A stretch of DNA of 64,000 nt, taken from contig JASANE010012139.1 in assembly GCA_030248225.1 (NCBI GenBank), forward strand, positions 1 through 64,000. Reading direction: 5' to 3'. The notes under the pieces were generated by a model. It had not been told where the DNA came from. It saw nothing but the letters and a program-made list of their open reading frames with translations, and did not search any database. Both the position numbers and the translations under genes were made by a program. The stretch comes from Trileptium ribeirensis (lineage: Eukaryota > Nematoda > Enoplea > Enoplida > Thoracostomopsidae). Positions 10,241 through 24,057 of this stretch are shown here, in pieces; position 1 is the stretch's first letter; each line of letters starts with the position of its first letter.

Positions 10241-13200
10241 ATTATATAAACTATATATAAATGTATATGATTTTTGGTAACCAGACAGAAATACTAACAT
10301 AAAACGTATGCACCTACATATTTCTAATAAACACAAATATCCGCAAATTTTGGTAATTTTACGAAAGGACTAGGTATGCAATGTAATGTGTATGGAGGTA
10401 TAAAACGCACCCCTACCCCGATCTGCTACTCACAAAGCCGCCTGGAATTTAGGTGACAAAATCGAGTTTCGATTCAGGTGGTTGAGTAGTCCACACGTGC
10501 CGAAGTCCTTCTGATTGTCCGTGGTCTTAGGCTGATTTGAAAATTTCATTTTTTTGGGATGCAACAGACCAATTTTTTTACATTACTTACTGAGTTGAGC
10601 TAGGCGTAGAAAGTTTTCCTTTAGTCGATCACGTTTAAAAGTTTCCAGAGCGACTGAATGTTTGATCAATTCTCAGTAGTGCTGTTGTGTTCTTTGCTTA
10701 TCGGTTTACTTTAGTTGGTAGCCAATGCGAGGTTCGATGCCCATGCTGCGTTTGGGGTCAAACGAGTTTCGAAATTACGAATATGGGCTCGGGCTGTTGC
10801 TGGCCCGGCCGCGTTCTTGGGGTAGGTAGTCAAAGTTACACTCGTCTAAAATATATGGAGTTAAGTGAATTTGGAGGAACCAAGCCCGGCGCATCAGCCG
10901 AAGATCGGCCTCTGGCAAGGGTAATGTTGTGGAATCAAAATTCTAGGACATGAATGGCTTGAGTGTAAGGAACCTTAATTTGTCTCAATTCTTTCGTTTG
11001 TGTTTTGCGCTGGCTTTACTGGTTTTTGTTGTGTGTTATTAATTCTTTGTGATGAGGTATATGCCAGAGTAATTGTGTTGACCCTTTTCGTGCAATTAAT
11101 ACTGGACGGGTTACAGGCCGCTCTGGGTCGTACAAGTTGGTAGAAAAGTTTTAACGGATAAAAGTGCTGACCGATCGACCAAATTTTAGTGCCCTGTCCT
11201 CGACCTCAACGCACGGGTTCATGCAGTATTCACCATTATGAAGCTATGCAGTAGTGTACGAGGTACTAAGGACGGTACCGCCAATGAGATAATACGCACA
11301 AGGTGTGCCCGAATGTCGGGGGTTCCGGGTATTCCCCTGGTTCACCTTCCTCAATAGGAGGTTTCTTGGCTGAACGATAAAACAGAATTGAAACGATCAC
11401 TTCTCAGTGACTCGATAGCTTTCACATGAATACAGCGCCAACCACGCTACCGGCTCTGGACCAGAGGAAAGGCTGGAACCATATCTGACGAAATAAGGGC
11501 AATCTGACGTTCCAGTATTAATACACCGAACCTATAGGTACGTGTACGTGATTCGTGAACTTGATGAACGGAATTGAGTGGTTCACGTTTGTTACGACTT
11601 TTGTCGACTGTGCATTCGAATTTTATAGGATACTGCGGGCGAAACCGTCGGATACTCTTTGCTCGAGCTACGAATAACAGTGGTTAAACTACTCAAAGTT
11701 TTGTTGTTAGGCCTTCTAGGGTAGTGCAGAATAAAATTAGCACACCCCGGAAATCGGAGCCAATGCAAGGGTTGATTAGGGATCGCCAAAATGGCATAAC
11801 CCTGCGTCCTACTAAAATTTGTCATTGCAACACCAAATGGCGGCAACCCCTCAAAGTGCTCGAAATCGCGCCCCCGGCGGCCAGAACATAGTTCAAAGTG
11901 TAACCTACCACCAAAGTACATTTCATTGCCGTAGGACAATAACGCGCGGATTTTTGTGGGGAGGGGGCAGCTCAACGTTCACTTAGAACAGAACCGCTTA
12001 TTGTAAGTACGTCCCGATGTCTCACTAATGTCATACGTAGGCCTGTTTTAAAGTTATCTTAGGGATTACGCACGGAAACCGAATAAATGTTCCCGGTCAC
12101 TACGATATTATGCATTCGCTGGTATCGCCCGTGCGATGGGAGAATGCGAGTGAAAGACTGATGTTTACAGCGTAGACCTACAAAAAAGGGTTGTCATTGA
12201 CCTTTAATTAGACTCCAAGATGGGTATACTGTGTAAACTAAAATCACCCGAATCTGGGAGCGCATCAGCCGCGGAGACATGAGCGGTGCCACGCCGACGA
12301 TGTAACGCACCCTAGTCACATAAAAGGCTTCATTGCTGGGTGATGTTCTTCTCTAAGTAGGAACCTATTGTTTTCGCTGTCGGCCTGGCCCTGTTTCTGC
12401 TTCTGGACGATGCAAGTGATAGTTTGATTACGGATGCGTGGAGATCGTATCCTTAAGGCGTCAACAATGGTCACCTTGCGTGGAACATATTGTAAACCGG
12501 GAGTGACCCACCCGACCAAAATACTAAATTGTTGTGTCTTCATATCTCCTAATCATTATATTTCATACATAATCGGTCAGCAGCCGGAACAGTAGTTGGT
12601 AACGTCCAACATAGGACCCACCCTTGTGGTGGGACGGTAGAAAAGCATCGGTAGAAGCATTAGGTAAAATTAATTGGGTTAGTAATGTACACTGGACGGA
12701 TCTACCATTTATTCGTTTGTATTAGCGGTACCTTACATTCAGTTGGATATTCGCTAACATCATTTATTTGTACCATATTCGATTTACTGGTTATAACCAT
12801 GTATTGACCTGCACTACGGCTGATTTGATGGATATGGCCTTACACTGATTTATACCATGATTTAATGCTTCTAATTACGTGATTATCTGTACAATATGCG
12901 ATTGAAAAACTGTATGTTATAAGGTAAAACATACCTCGCCCCTGCTTACTCTCGATAACCCATGGACCAAGAATGGGTTAAGTTCTAATGGCGAGTCCTG
13001 CTCCTTCGCCTTGGCCTAATCAACACGCGACAGACCCCGTAATGTCGGAAGGTCATTTTTCCACAACTTATTTGAATGTTGGTAGCGCTGCGCGCGACAT
13101 GGAGCGAATTTCGAAGCACGTTGGAGTGTGTTTCTGAACCCATAGCTGACGGAATAGTCGCTAGAATTGGAGGTACGGCAGAAGTAACTACTCCTGACGC

Positions 13201-16200
13201 CTTGTTTGCATGGGCCCGTAGTCGCTCCCAGCAAAATGGGTGTAATTTCTGAATGGTAACAAGCTGCGTATCGCATTGTTGGTTCCGTAATTTATTATTA
13301 ATGTACTACGTTACCACTGGCGTTTTACCGTAATTGTACCACCATTAGACCCTCCATGCAGTACACTGTTGAAATAAAATCTTGAAAATCATTCACTTTG
13401 CCCGTGTTGGTTAGTCTGGAAGCACAAAACGTTTGTCCGTTTGGACTTGTCAGCCCTACGCGCCACGGCCTGCGGGTGAGAATATCCCAAGCCCTGACGC
13501 GCATGGTTTACTACTAAAGTTAATGCGTAAAAATGATAACATTACTGCGAGAAGGTCCTAGAAAATGGTGCGCGACTGGTTCACGAAGCGATCATGCTCA
13601 AATAACAAATAGAGTTTATTAGGCAAAATACATGAGCAAAAATGCATAATCACTGCGACAATAAACCTTTGACCGGAGTGTCCGACGTTAAACTTTCAGG
13701 GACTGTCGGAATCGTGTGGGGGTCACTTTGGCTAAAACTAACTAGCGGGATTTGAGCCGCCCCAATTGAGACCGAACCAAAATTTATGCAAAAGTTAAAT
13801 CTGTACTTAAACAATAATGAACCAAACAACTTCCAGTTGATATTAAGTTAGCAGGTATCGATGCCAACCTCCCTGGGGACCTCAGAAATCATACCTACAC
13901 ACGTGCGAAATCAATCCGGCGAGGTCCGAACATTTCTCGTGAAGCGCGCCTGCGGCTTGCTAAGCTCCATAGCTTCTTGGGTCTGACCAAGAAAAGTGTC
14001 AAACTTGCAAAATTTACTGTCCACCCTTGAGGTTATGATAGCCGGGGTCTTATGGGCATGGTGTTAGGAAGTTGCGCCATGTAGCTGCGTATTGTTATTA
14101 CACTTGTAGCTGAAAGGTTATCGGCCTACCCTACACCATTACGTTCGTACATTCACGTGGTAGTATAATGATATGGTATCAGAAGTTCGGGATCGGAACT
14201 ATTATATTTAACCTTATATATATTCCCAGAATTAATTTAGAATCTGCGATTTTGGCATTCTGCATTGGATTTATATGTTAAGTTTGAGTTCCCAACCAAT
14301 CTTGTTGGATTTTTAGTCGAACGGTTTAGAGTCGCAGTAAGAATTTCGATGAATTTATAAAATTGATATTCTGAGATCCATGTATGAGGACATTCAGATC
14401 TTATTAGCGACTTGCATCACTTTTGTATCATTGCAACTTATGCAGTGAACGTTGCTAGAATTAGTGATATGCGCATCCGCCACTTTGTGAAAAATTCGAC
14501 CCTCACCTCAACTACAGTCCACACATAAGAAGCGTGGGAACAAAGCTTTCTCTCACATTTAGTTGCTACGCTCTAGATAATAAACTAACTCATATAGAGC
14601 TTCGATTCACTCTGTTCCTCGCAACCCAGTCAAAGTCCACATGTTCTGCTAAGCAATATTTGTTTGAATTTCTGAATCAGAGGACAATATTGTGGGTAAC
14701 GTCGTCATGGGTAACAGTGTGGCTACACTGACGAAAGGATGAATCTTTCTGAACGATATCGTGTACAATAGTTATCCACCGGTGGGTAACAAAGTGTTTT
14801 GATTATATTTCAAATCATCATAGCGAAAATAGTTGGGTGGATCAAAGTAATTTGTTCAAAAGAGATATGGGGATTCAATCATCGTTTATTGTCTAGAGGT
14901 TATAATGACATGATAGCAATTGTTATTAATATGATAATGATTGTTTTACAGCAATACGATAGGTTTTCAAGCCACAACTTGGGGACAACCGTGGTAACAA
15001 AACAACTAGAGAGAAAGCTTCCAGAAATTGCGTTATCGAATAAATCTATTCTGTAAAAAGATAGCTAGCTGAGTAGGCGGTACATTTATTAATTGATCCT
15101 ATACTTTTAACAAGCTAATGGCAACAGAAGACGCATGAGTAGCAGTGATGGAAAATCAGGCCAAGAAGATACTTGTTTAGTTCTAATGATTCTCGATAGG
15201 TAATGTGATTAGCGGTTGCCGAAAACAGTCGCATTCGTCGAATCTAACAGTTATTATTCTAATATCACAGTATTTCAACCGAGTCAGTTCAGTATTTGTA
15301 TCTTCTTCATTGTTGGCTGAATGTATATTAAATTTCGGTTACATACACATTCAACGAACCATGACTGTAAAACAGAGAAAGTTATGACGTAAACGGTAAA
15401 AACTCTTAACCATTATTGATTAACCAACGTGTATAACTAAACAAACCGGAGAAGCACAACATTCTTTAGGTGCTTGTAGTTTAGCCTGGTTACTACAATA
15501 GTTTTCAATGCTTACCAACATTATCATATTAATGATTTTACGTCCTGCGCGTAATTTCTAAAATGAAAATAATCATTTTGCTTGGATTCGTAATGCGATG
15601 CACAATTCAGTACATACAATATGGTTTTGTGTTAAACATTGCATTTGTGAAGTCGTTTCGATGTATGTGTTTGTAACCGTATCGTCTATCGCGTCAATAA
15701 ATCATGTAATTTCGACAGAATAAGGATCGATATTTCAAGTTTGTGAAATGAACTATTATAGGCCAACGTTAAACTTAAACTGAGCACTTTGAGACTGGAT
15801 CGGATCGCCCCATTCTATTCATATATCAAGGGCTCATGATGATTTCTCAAGAGCAGAAATGGCACTTCGAAATTGCCATGTAACCCATCGAGCGTCGCGC
15901 CATCCATGGCTTCCTTACCCCCATGATTGCGGGGTGGGGGGGTTGCAACCTTTCCTCGCTTTTGGGGGCCTCATGGACAAAAAATTGTTCTAACACCCCA
16001 GTTTTTTTGGGTCGTTTGAAAAACCCTTGACCTCCACATTCTTGATAATATAAAGTTGGAGTTTTTTTTCTAAATTGGGTTTAATTTTAAGACCTGTCCG
16101 GTCTACATTCCTGAATCGGGTAATGGGGCTGCTGCAGCAAGTTTATAATATTTCGGTAATTGACATGGTACGGTGTAACTAGGAACCATTAATACCAATG

Positions 16201-17673
16201 GCAAACCCTTTTGAAATTCTTGAACGAGCCGAATCCTTGTTATATCACATAAGCATATAATGTCATTATTAATGCGGCGAAACGCCCTGTCGTAGGCTCA
16301 CAGCCTAGGATCGAATGGCCGACCGAAGGCCAAAATGTTGTACTGCGGCCTGGACGCTTCTTTTACTACGATACGAAATTAATGTTCGTAAAACGTACTT
16401 CAGGATGTATTTGTTTGCAAAATCAGTTCTATTTGTATGTGAACAATAATTATCACAGCATACAATGTTAAGGAAAAATTGCGGAAAACGTACAACGCCG
16501 AGACACCCTGACTGTACTGGATATTGCGTTCTGCAACATCTTGCTATGCCGCTGAACGTTGACGTATATTAGTTTTATGTACACACACATACACTGGAAA
16601 ATGTATAAGACGCCTAATATAAGTGGTAGTAGCGGTTTATCAAGCTGAATCGATGTATCTGTGGCACAAAACGATCACAGTAATCTTGGATAGATTTTGA
16701 CTAAAAACACTTGCATGTTGTCGATTACATCAAAAACTATAGGCGGTCAGGTATAACGCGTTTGCTATACGGCAGTAAATGTGTGGACCTTGGTAGACGT
16801 ACCGGCGGTTCAAAATGGCTGAATCGCCGCTTTCGGAGATATTGACATCCGGAAATTGATAAGAGCGGGCAGGTTTTCCAAAAGTTTGTAACCGACTGCC
16901 GGCCGTTGTTTGCGGACGTGCGGGATAATTATTGGCCCACCGACCGACGGCAACGGACTTTCGACCGCTTTCAAGACAGACGTCAAATACTAATCATTAT
17001 GTACCAGCAGATATGTAAAATTAGCAGGGATGAATACCTCTTCTGAGCCATGGTCTGCTTATGAATATATGAAACCTATCTCGAACTTGCAGTTGGCTCA
17101 GCGTGCAACACTAATCGATTAACGATTTAAAGAAAATTTCTGCTTTTCTCGGATGTTACTGACCTGTATCTTGTATTAGCTGTGCTGTACTAACGTGTCC
17201 GACTGCTTATAAATAAAGTCATTGCGATAACGTCATTTAGCCATTGCCAAACAAGTAGAATGTATTTCGTTTGACATCTCGAAATAAAACTTTCAAACCA
17301 TAGTCAATTTCTGTTCAGCACATAATTTGTACACGACAGTAATGTTCCACTAGTGTTCAGTGTTTTGCGCTGATTTGTACTGAGTGCAAGAAATTTACAG
17401 TATATAAGGAGGATGTTACACAAAACGTACTAGGCGATATGAGTTAGCCACACATTGTGTGGGTGAGATATATTTACAATTTTGAAATCCATCCTTTGAT
17501 TATAATAATAATTGCAAAAACTACCATTCATCAGTTGACTGATCGATTATGTCGAATAGCAGCAAAAACCACACTTTTACATATTATTTCTTTTAACGTT
17601 TGTAATAATGTGATGATTTTAGTCCAAAATTTAATCAAACATATAAAAGTTTAAAAGGTCAAATGTTGGTCCA
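10241..17673. other. Long gene desert
   Basis: Open frames here are all below 130 codons and none carries a motif I recognise. Composition changes from mixed with frequent CpG (about 10.4-14.2 kb) to more AT-rich (about 14.2-17.6 kb). A G-run (GGGGTGGGGGGG) lies near 15930. I see no terminal repeats, tRNA gene or splice-phased exon set. Decayed retroelements are possible but cannot be shown by eye. Confidence 0.4.
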
Positions 17674-17842
17674 ATGTAGCTTTTAGATGCGTAAATGAAA
17701 CGTATGCTATGCTATTCTCGAAATACGAAGCCTAAGAATTATCCTAATTTTAAAATCATATAGAATACTGAAGCTAACCGAACTCATAACATTAAGCTGT
17801 TCTTTTTCCTAACCATGCAACGTGAGGCCTTAACGGTAACAT
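17674..17842. mobile_element. MITE, family B, degraded copy
   Basis: Terminal inverted repeats are weak but align with the better copy at 39242-39445: left ATGTAGCTTTTAGATGCG matches ATGTAACCTTTAGGGGCG there, and the right end GGCCTTAACGGTAACAT matches GGCCCCTAAAGGTGACAT. The inner left part (ATGAAACGTATGCTATGC, then TTCTCGAAATAC..AAGCCTAAG) also matches the other copy. Non-coding and short, so it would have relied on an outside transposase. Confidence 0.65.
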
Positions 17843-20744
17843 GGGTCAAATCTTGTTACGTGCCATAAAATTTTGCAGCCTGAAATTTACATCCTAAAAT
17901 ACGCTATTCATTTCATACGTATAACACCATTCTGATAAATTTTCAGAAGTTGAGATACCCTATGTGAACCTGAATATTTAGCCTCTTAGCCGACCTGGGG
18001 ACGATCGAATATCAGATATAGGTCAAAAATCTTGAATCCGCTTGGTCAGCTCTGCGCTTACGATTCGAAAATATCGTTCAAACTACCAAAATATATTTTT
18101 ATCCACTTTTTGACTAGATATTTAGACCACAGATATCTAATGTCCGTAGGTCCAGGCAGTATACATGGTATCTGCGAAAGGAGCTACAGGGAGCATAAAT
18201 CTTTGAAATCTTTTCAAACTAATAACTTCCTCCAATTTTGCAAATTTTAGCATATTTTTTCCAATTTTTATAAATAGTATCCCCCAATTTTTGGCAATTT
18301 GTGTCAAATTTATGCAAATTTTCGCAATTTCTCTAATTTTTTCACAAAATTTTCCGCGCACCATAGACAAATGGAAAATCCTCAGGGGCTGGAAAAATGG
18401 CGTAGAATGTCACCTAATCGCAGCTATATATATCTCCAGAAAGATTTCCCGCGATACTAATTTTGATACAAATAGAGCAGCTATAGGTTTTACAAGAAAC
18501 GGGCATGAAAAATATAGTATTTAGTGACATGTACTGGTTTTAGTACATTTCATTTATGATTGCTTATCTGTCGACAGGTAAACAATCAAGTAATTCGGTT
18601 AAAATCTTTCAGAGGCTCTGCGCCAACCAGAAATGACTCCCAATTTTCGAAACTCGTTAGTTTCTGGTTCGAGATTTATATTTTTTGAGTTATTATAGGG
18701 TTTGCTAAATGTGATTGAACTGTTTTCTAAATTGACGATATTAATCTGGATTACCATTTGAAGATAAATTCCGATTTGACATTTTTGCTTAACGTTTTAG
18801 AATATATTTTAAATTGCGTAGATGTAGGAATATAGAGTGGTAACGGTGGCCTATCGTAATCACTTTTCAACGTAGCGCTTAACTGAACTTCTTGCCTCCC
18901 AAAGTCTAAATTATATATTACTGTAACCTACGTGGTCCTAGGGGTGTTTAGTCCCACCGTAGATTACACACAAAACTACTACAATGCGAGCACCAAGAGA
19001 TATTCTATTTTATGAGCTTAATCCAAAGGCCTTAGTATGTCACCACTTATAACGCAAATATTTTATTTCACTCACTACAACCAATTATAATTTTTACACA
19101 CATTATACACATAAACGGCTGAACCGTACTCACCTTCATTAGCATCTTCTGAGGCCGACTGAGGCCCTGATCTAACTGCGCAACCACTTAAATAACTTTT
19201 CTAAACCCGATTTCTTGGAACTCAAAAGAAACCTAGTTCTCAAATCTCCCTAAGATGTTAATTTTTAATATAATGGTTGCCAACCGGGTTGTGAATTCTG
19301 AGAATTGTAAAATTCGCTCTCTAACATAAATTTTAATTTCTGCTTTAGAGAACCCCTTTTTTTCACACAAAATACTTCTATGCGATTTCCAATGATACTT
19401 TGTTTGCTTATTCCTATAGCCTTAATGTATCATCACATATAGCGGTTATAGGCAGGACACAGGAATATCAAATCAAATAAACAAATTCCCTCATGTGAAG
19501 TGAAGTTAAAGGGCTTCGGCCCGTGTTTGGGGTTCACGACTTAATACGTCCCCCAACTTCACATGAGACAATTTGCTTACCAAGGCAACAGATCGTTAAA
19601 TTACGTTTGCTGCGAAAGTTAATTGCCTCAAATAGCAAATTAGGTTGTCGCTTCTGTTTGATAATATCCGTTTGTGTGTATATTGGTTTATACATTTAGC
19701 GTTTATCACGTCCAATTTGCATTGCCGAGCTAGGCCGAGAAAAATTTAGCATTAGCGAGCCGAACCGAAATGTTTCGAGCTAAGCATGTATTGAAAACAT
19801 TGCCTTTTTGTTTTGACCCCTGTCTCTTTATTTATACAGCAAAAAATATGTAAAACATAGATTTGGCTTAACCTGTGTCACTAGAACTGTAATAGTTATA
19901 TAAAAGTTTGAACCCGGCTTAATGCTAGAACTGGTTAAACACGACTGTTCTTCTCTACCAAATATGAATAGGGCACACAGGAAAAAGAAACCAAAAAAGG
20001 AATGTCAAAATGAACAGAAAGAAACTGGAACACAACATTTGAAGAATGTGGACTGTCAGTATTAGTTTTGTAGCTGTGTTGTCATAAAGAAAATGGCTGG
20101 CATCTGACCTCCATTGGTCTATTAAATATGACACATAATTTACCACAAGATAAATTAAGTTAATATTTGCTATAGTGAAAGCAATGTTACGACGGGTTTG
20201 TTAGGACTAATGATTTGAAAAGACAAAGTAAAAATACAATTAAATATAAATATCTTATACAATATTAATAGGTACAATACTCAAAATATATGATTGTTGA
20301 ATTAAGTAGATTAATGCTTTAACATTAGCGCTCGTCTGTACTAAACTATCCATGGCAATTTAGTTATTGAACCTGAAAATTTATAACCAGATTGGAGAGG
20401 CAACATAACGAATATCTATAAATATTCAATATATAGCACATTATTTAAATTTCCACAAATATAAACTGCGAAAATCAGATAGCAGGCCACAATTTTAATC
20501 GTGTGGTAATGCTTTAGTTAGATTTTAAGATACGGAAATCAAACTAAATTCATATATCCTTGAATATGATAAATATATATTTATGTTAATTTACTGAAGT
20601 GCGGTAAACTATTTGTCACTTATTAATGAATAATGGTCCGGCTTGACAAAAATTGGAAGTGTTTGTGTATAATCTTATTGTTGGAATATGTTTTAAGTGT
20701 AATTATTAAAAGGTATTAAAGTCAGCAGGTTGTGCTTAGGCTGC
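17843..20744. other. AT-rich DNA with small repeats
   Basis: No gene recognised. An AATTTT-rich tract lies at about 18235-18360. Two diverged copies of a ~90-bp segment (ACACAAAA..ACT.C.ATGCGA, then GCCTTA.TGTATCA-like words) lie at about 18966-19055 and 19364-19450. A compact inverted repeat lies at 19490-19567. Around 18923-18965 GTAACCTACGTGG and CCACCGTAGATTAC form another imperfect stem. Confidence 0.4.
19490..19567. repeat. 78-bp inverted repeat with inner UUCG-type hairpin
   Basis: Outer arms CTCATGTGAAG(T) at 19490-19501 and ACTTCACATGAG at 19556-19567 pair perfectly. Inside, GGGC-TTCG-GCCC at 19511-19522 would fold into a stable tetraloop hairpin if transcribed. Flanks ACAAATT and ACAATTT are similar, which could be a worn target-site duplication of a tiny MITE. 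Function is unknown. Confidence 0.5.
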
Positions 20745-21010
20745 GGGTCCTGCTATCACGTTTAGTGCCAATCTCACACAGGGTTACTGAAGCACAATCC
20801 GTGAAGGGATGCCAGTTTCGACGGGGTACCTTCATTTGCCATCCGAGCAAGCTCTTACGCATTTAGCTGTGTACCCTGAACCAACATGGTCTTTCCTTAT
20901 TGTCTTGCCCAAGAAGACTACTCGCACAGTAACACTCGAATGCGCAACGTCATACTTGTGGGACCTGTGCTCTAACCATTGAACCACACGATAACAGGTG
21001 TTATAACTTT
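20745..21010 (-). mobile_element. tRNA-derived SINE
   Basis: Read on the minus strand, the element starts with a tRNA-like head: A-box-like TGGTTCAATGGTTAGAGC (20986 down to 20969) and, about 26 bases further, B-box-like GCATTCGAGTGT (20943 down to 20932). These are the internal RNA polymerase III promoter elements. Downstream is the TCTTGGGCAAGACA motif seen in many animal SINEs, then a tRNA-unrelated body of about 190 bases. The 3' limit is not sharp. The tRNA cloverleaf is degenerate, so this is not a functional tRNA gene. Confidence 0.65.
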
Positions 21011-21068
21011 TTATCATATTCCCGATAATAGATATGTATATCGTCGCTTTAATTCCAAAATGTGTTAT

Positions 21069-21575
21069 GCAGCGTTCACGTTATAATGTCCCCGCTGTTT
21101 GGAACTTTTGACCCCTGTAGTCGCGACCCTACCGTATAGGCAGTCAGGGTGACACCCATACTATAAATCAAATGCTGAGGGTGTACGACACACCCTTAGC
21201 TACTAAATCTTTTCTAGACAGTGTCGTACACACCATTAGCTACCAATTTGGCGCGAATTAACTATAACGGACACCGTCTGTAGCGAATGCGGTTTATTAG
21301 TCAACTGTCCTGTGGAGTTTTTCCTAAATTCTCGATATTTGTATATAGCCCATATGAACATTGCCCATATAATTCCGAACAGTGTCAATAAAACTGCCAG
21401 AAGACACGGTGTGCCTGACACTGTCGGCAAGTGGTAATACGCGTAACTAGCTACCGTTGAAAAAATTTATTAAAAACATGGGGGCGTCTAAGACACCCTG
21501 TTGTCAACAGTGTGTCTGACACTGTGTGGGGTACATAGGTTCCAAACGTTGGGGACATTATAACGTGAACGCCGC
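21069..21575. mobile_element. MITE, family A, copy 2 (507 bp)
   Basis: Terminal inverted repeats of about 38 bp: the left end GCAGCGTTCACGTTATAATG then TCCCC..TTTGGAAC pairs with the right end GTTCCAAACGTTGGGGACAT then TATAACGTGAACGCCGC. The interior has no coding capacity but holds several short palindromic words of the form GGTGT..ACACC or GTGTC..GACAC (for example about 21180-21196, 21219-21236, 21411-21426 and 21500-21525), often followed by TTAGCTA. Flanking bases are GTTAT on the left and ATTAT on the right, not a clean duplication. Same family as 43031-43564 and 55594-56017. Confidence 0.85.
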
Positions 21576-22260
21576 ATTATGTTCAAAAACACAGTTTTGA
21601 GAAAAATGTGTTTTTCTATTCTGGTAAATAAACTTGATATATAAAGTAACTGAGCAGTTTGCAAAGTAGCCAAATAAACAAGTTTCGCTCGACCGTTCAA
21701 CCCGTATTATTCACGTTCGCTGGACTTCAGCTGTGTAGTTAGTTTTAGTTCCACTAGCCATTAATTCAGCGAATATTTACTAATGAGATTTGTAATGTGG
21801 AATTCCTGAAAATACTAAGGACTTGAGGGACTGTGTATGTCCGGCAAACCCTTACTGTATGAAATAACCACATGCTAACAAAAATATTATGTGACTTGGA
21901 ACATTTCCGCAGTAAACACAAGTATTATTTCTGAGCATTCCTTATAATAGCCAAAATGTGCCAAGTTCATTAGTGGACTTGGCGCATTTAGGAATCTAAC
22001 GAAAATGCGTCGGTTGACTCCCTTGGGTTTAGCACATTTTCGCTACTTACCTATAAACAACAAATCTTATGCAATAGGAAACATTTTGCAATGAGAAGCA
22101 GGTGACCTAGTATATCATGTCAATACATAACTATATTTCAACAAATTTGGACTTAGCACATTTTGGCACTTAGACGTATTATGTACCAGCCCAACTTTGT
22201 TAGAATGATAAAATGTGCGAAACGTGGTAAATTTCGTAGGGAACAAGGAAAAAGGACGAC
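21576..22260. other. Cluster of small AAATGYGCCAAGTC palindromes
   Basis: The word AAATG(T/C)GCCAAGT or its complement recurs at about 21954, 21976, 22002, 22027, 22155 and 22209 in alternating orientation. The clearest pair (AAATGTGCCAAGTTC and GGACTTGGCGCATTT) forms a hairpin at 21954-21989. No gene recognised. Confidence 0.5.
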
Positions 22261-23640
22261 CGGATACCGGCGGACTGTGACCCCTGTACCAAGTTACATA
22301 ATTGTGTTGTATTGTATTAACTTTGAAATATTTGAAATAAACACTTGTATCGCATTTATATTGTGTTTGTATGGTCACACTCCACCGCCCGAGGGTGCCC
22401 GGGGTGATTTTGGCACCGAAATTGGAAGACAGGTATCATAGGTAGGGTGTCCGGTCGATCCTCGGGAGATAAATTACTGCTGTAATGTGTATATGGAACA
22501 TTGGCGCATTATATTATATATGTTGTTGTAACTGTGCGAAGTACGGGTGTGCGTTCGGAGAGGCCGGGGACCAACCGATTTTGTCGGGATTTTTGGCGTT
22601 ATAAGAAAATTGGTCACCCTGGGCCGATCCCAGCGCACACGCCAAATCGTCACTGTAAAGCATAGCTGCTGTGCGTTTTGAGGAGTGTCACGTATGTTCG
22701 ATGTATATTTCTACTTGCATAGCTTAGGGAGTCAAGGGAAATCAGGACAAATCAAGGAAATTCCTTAAAGGCGGGCCAAATCAAATTATAAAAAATTCCT
22801 AAGGCATTATTTTAGGGTGTAACGGCAAAATTAAATTTTTGAGTTTTCTACTGAACTTAAGGGAATAGGGGTGACTGAACCCTCTTAAGGACACTGCTGG
22901 GGTGTCAAATTGCCCCGGCGGGTCTAAAAATTCGGGCCCCCTAAATACTTACGGATCCCCAAACAGGCGTTTAAGCCTCCAATTTTCTAAGCCCTAAAGG
23001 GTACCCAAGATATCTAAAACTCCCCGATTTTTGGAGCCCGGAACACTTATCGGGTTCTCCCCTAACAGTTGGGTCGAAAACCGGGGCCGCCCGCCCCCTC
23101 GGGTCCGCCCAGGATCCCCTGAACCCAAAAGGGACATCAAAATTTGTTGAAAATTTCTCCTAAAAGGGGCTCTAGCAGGCCTCTCATAAAAGATACACTA
23201 AATATAAATTTCTCATCAGTAGCCGGCCTGCCAGGGCATGATTCCGGTCCTGCCCCCGGCCGCCTACTGTCTTTCGTTCATGAGATATCGGCAAAAGTGT
23301 GCCGATATCCCTATGAGAGAACGGCGCCCTGAGCACCGTTATATTTTCCTCTTCAAAATTTGCCGCACCGACCAGCGGGCGGTTTTGTTTTTCTGGCAAT
23401 TGTCGGCCACTGCCCACAGCAAGGCGCCGCTGTCTACATACATACATACGATAGCGATTATCGGCAGTCTACAGCTTGTTTTGTACCAAGGGACTAGTGC
23501 CAATCTGTTTTATATTCCAGCCCTATATTTGGTCGTCGCTTAAAGCTTTTGAAATATTTTACAAGGTATGTATATTTATATCTGCGTGGCGGTTATGCTT
23601 TGGATTTTGAAGGTCTCTCTGCAGTAGAGTCGCCGTTTTA
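22261..23640. other. Unassigned, GC-mixed DNA
   Basis: No gene recognised. AATAAA at about 22336 and the mixed GC content of 22380-23320 are compatible with the end of an old retroelement, but I found no paired long terminal repeat or coding motif. Confidence 0.3.
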
Positions 23641-23827
23641 AAAAGGGGCTCGTGTTAGTTTACTTTATATGGCTGATATGTGCATTTGATTGTTGCCCGA
23701 ACTGGGATATATTTTAATAGTTGCGCTGTATATAGAGTAGATGTGTATGTTTTGCGCCATGGCGTTTTGAAAATTGTCAGTAGAGTAGCCGATTCTCTGA
23801 AACCAGTCCAAAAGGAAAAATTTAGGG

Positions 23828-23835
23828 TATAAAAG
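23828..23835 (+). promoter_or_regulatory. TATA-like box
   Basis: TATAAAAG followed about 25-35 bases later by a GC-richer stretch (GACGTCGGGACCAGTCGAGC). This is the spacing of a core promoter and start site. It precedes the duplicated GC-rich segment at 24058-24596 and no recognised coding region, so it may belong to a retroelement or be chance. Confidence 0.3.
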
Positions 23836-24057
23836 ACCACTGCTCTTTTTGACGTCGGGACCAGTCGAGCGGTCGTGCTCAGAAATTTGACGTAGGTGGC
23901 TGGCGGTTGTCGCCAGAGTTGTTTTTATTCTTGGTTTAGCTTTCGTTTTCGTTTTTGGTGCCCTGGGGAAGTGCTCTGCACAGCGGACGCGTGTAGGGTG
24001 CTCTTCCAGTTCTAGGGCCGATGTTTTGGATGCTTTAACCGAGTTTAGGACCAGGGA

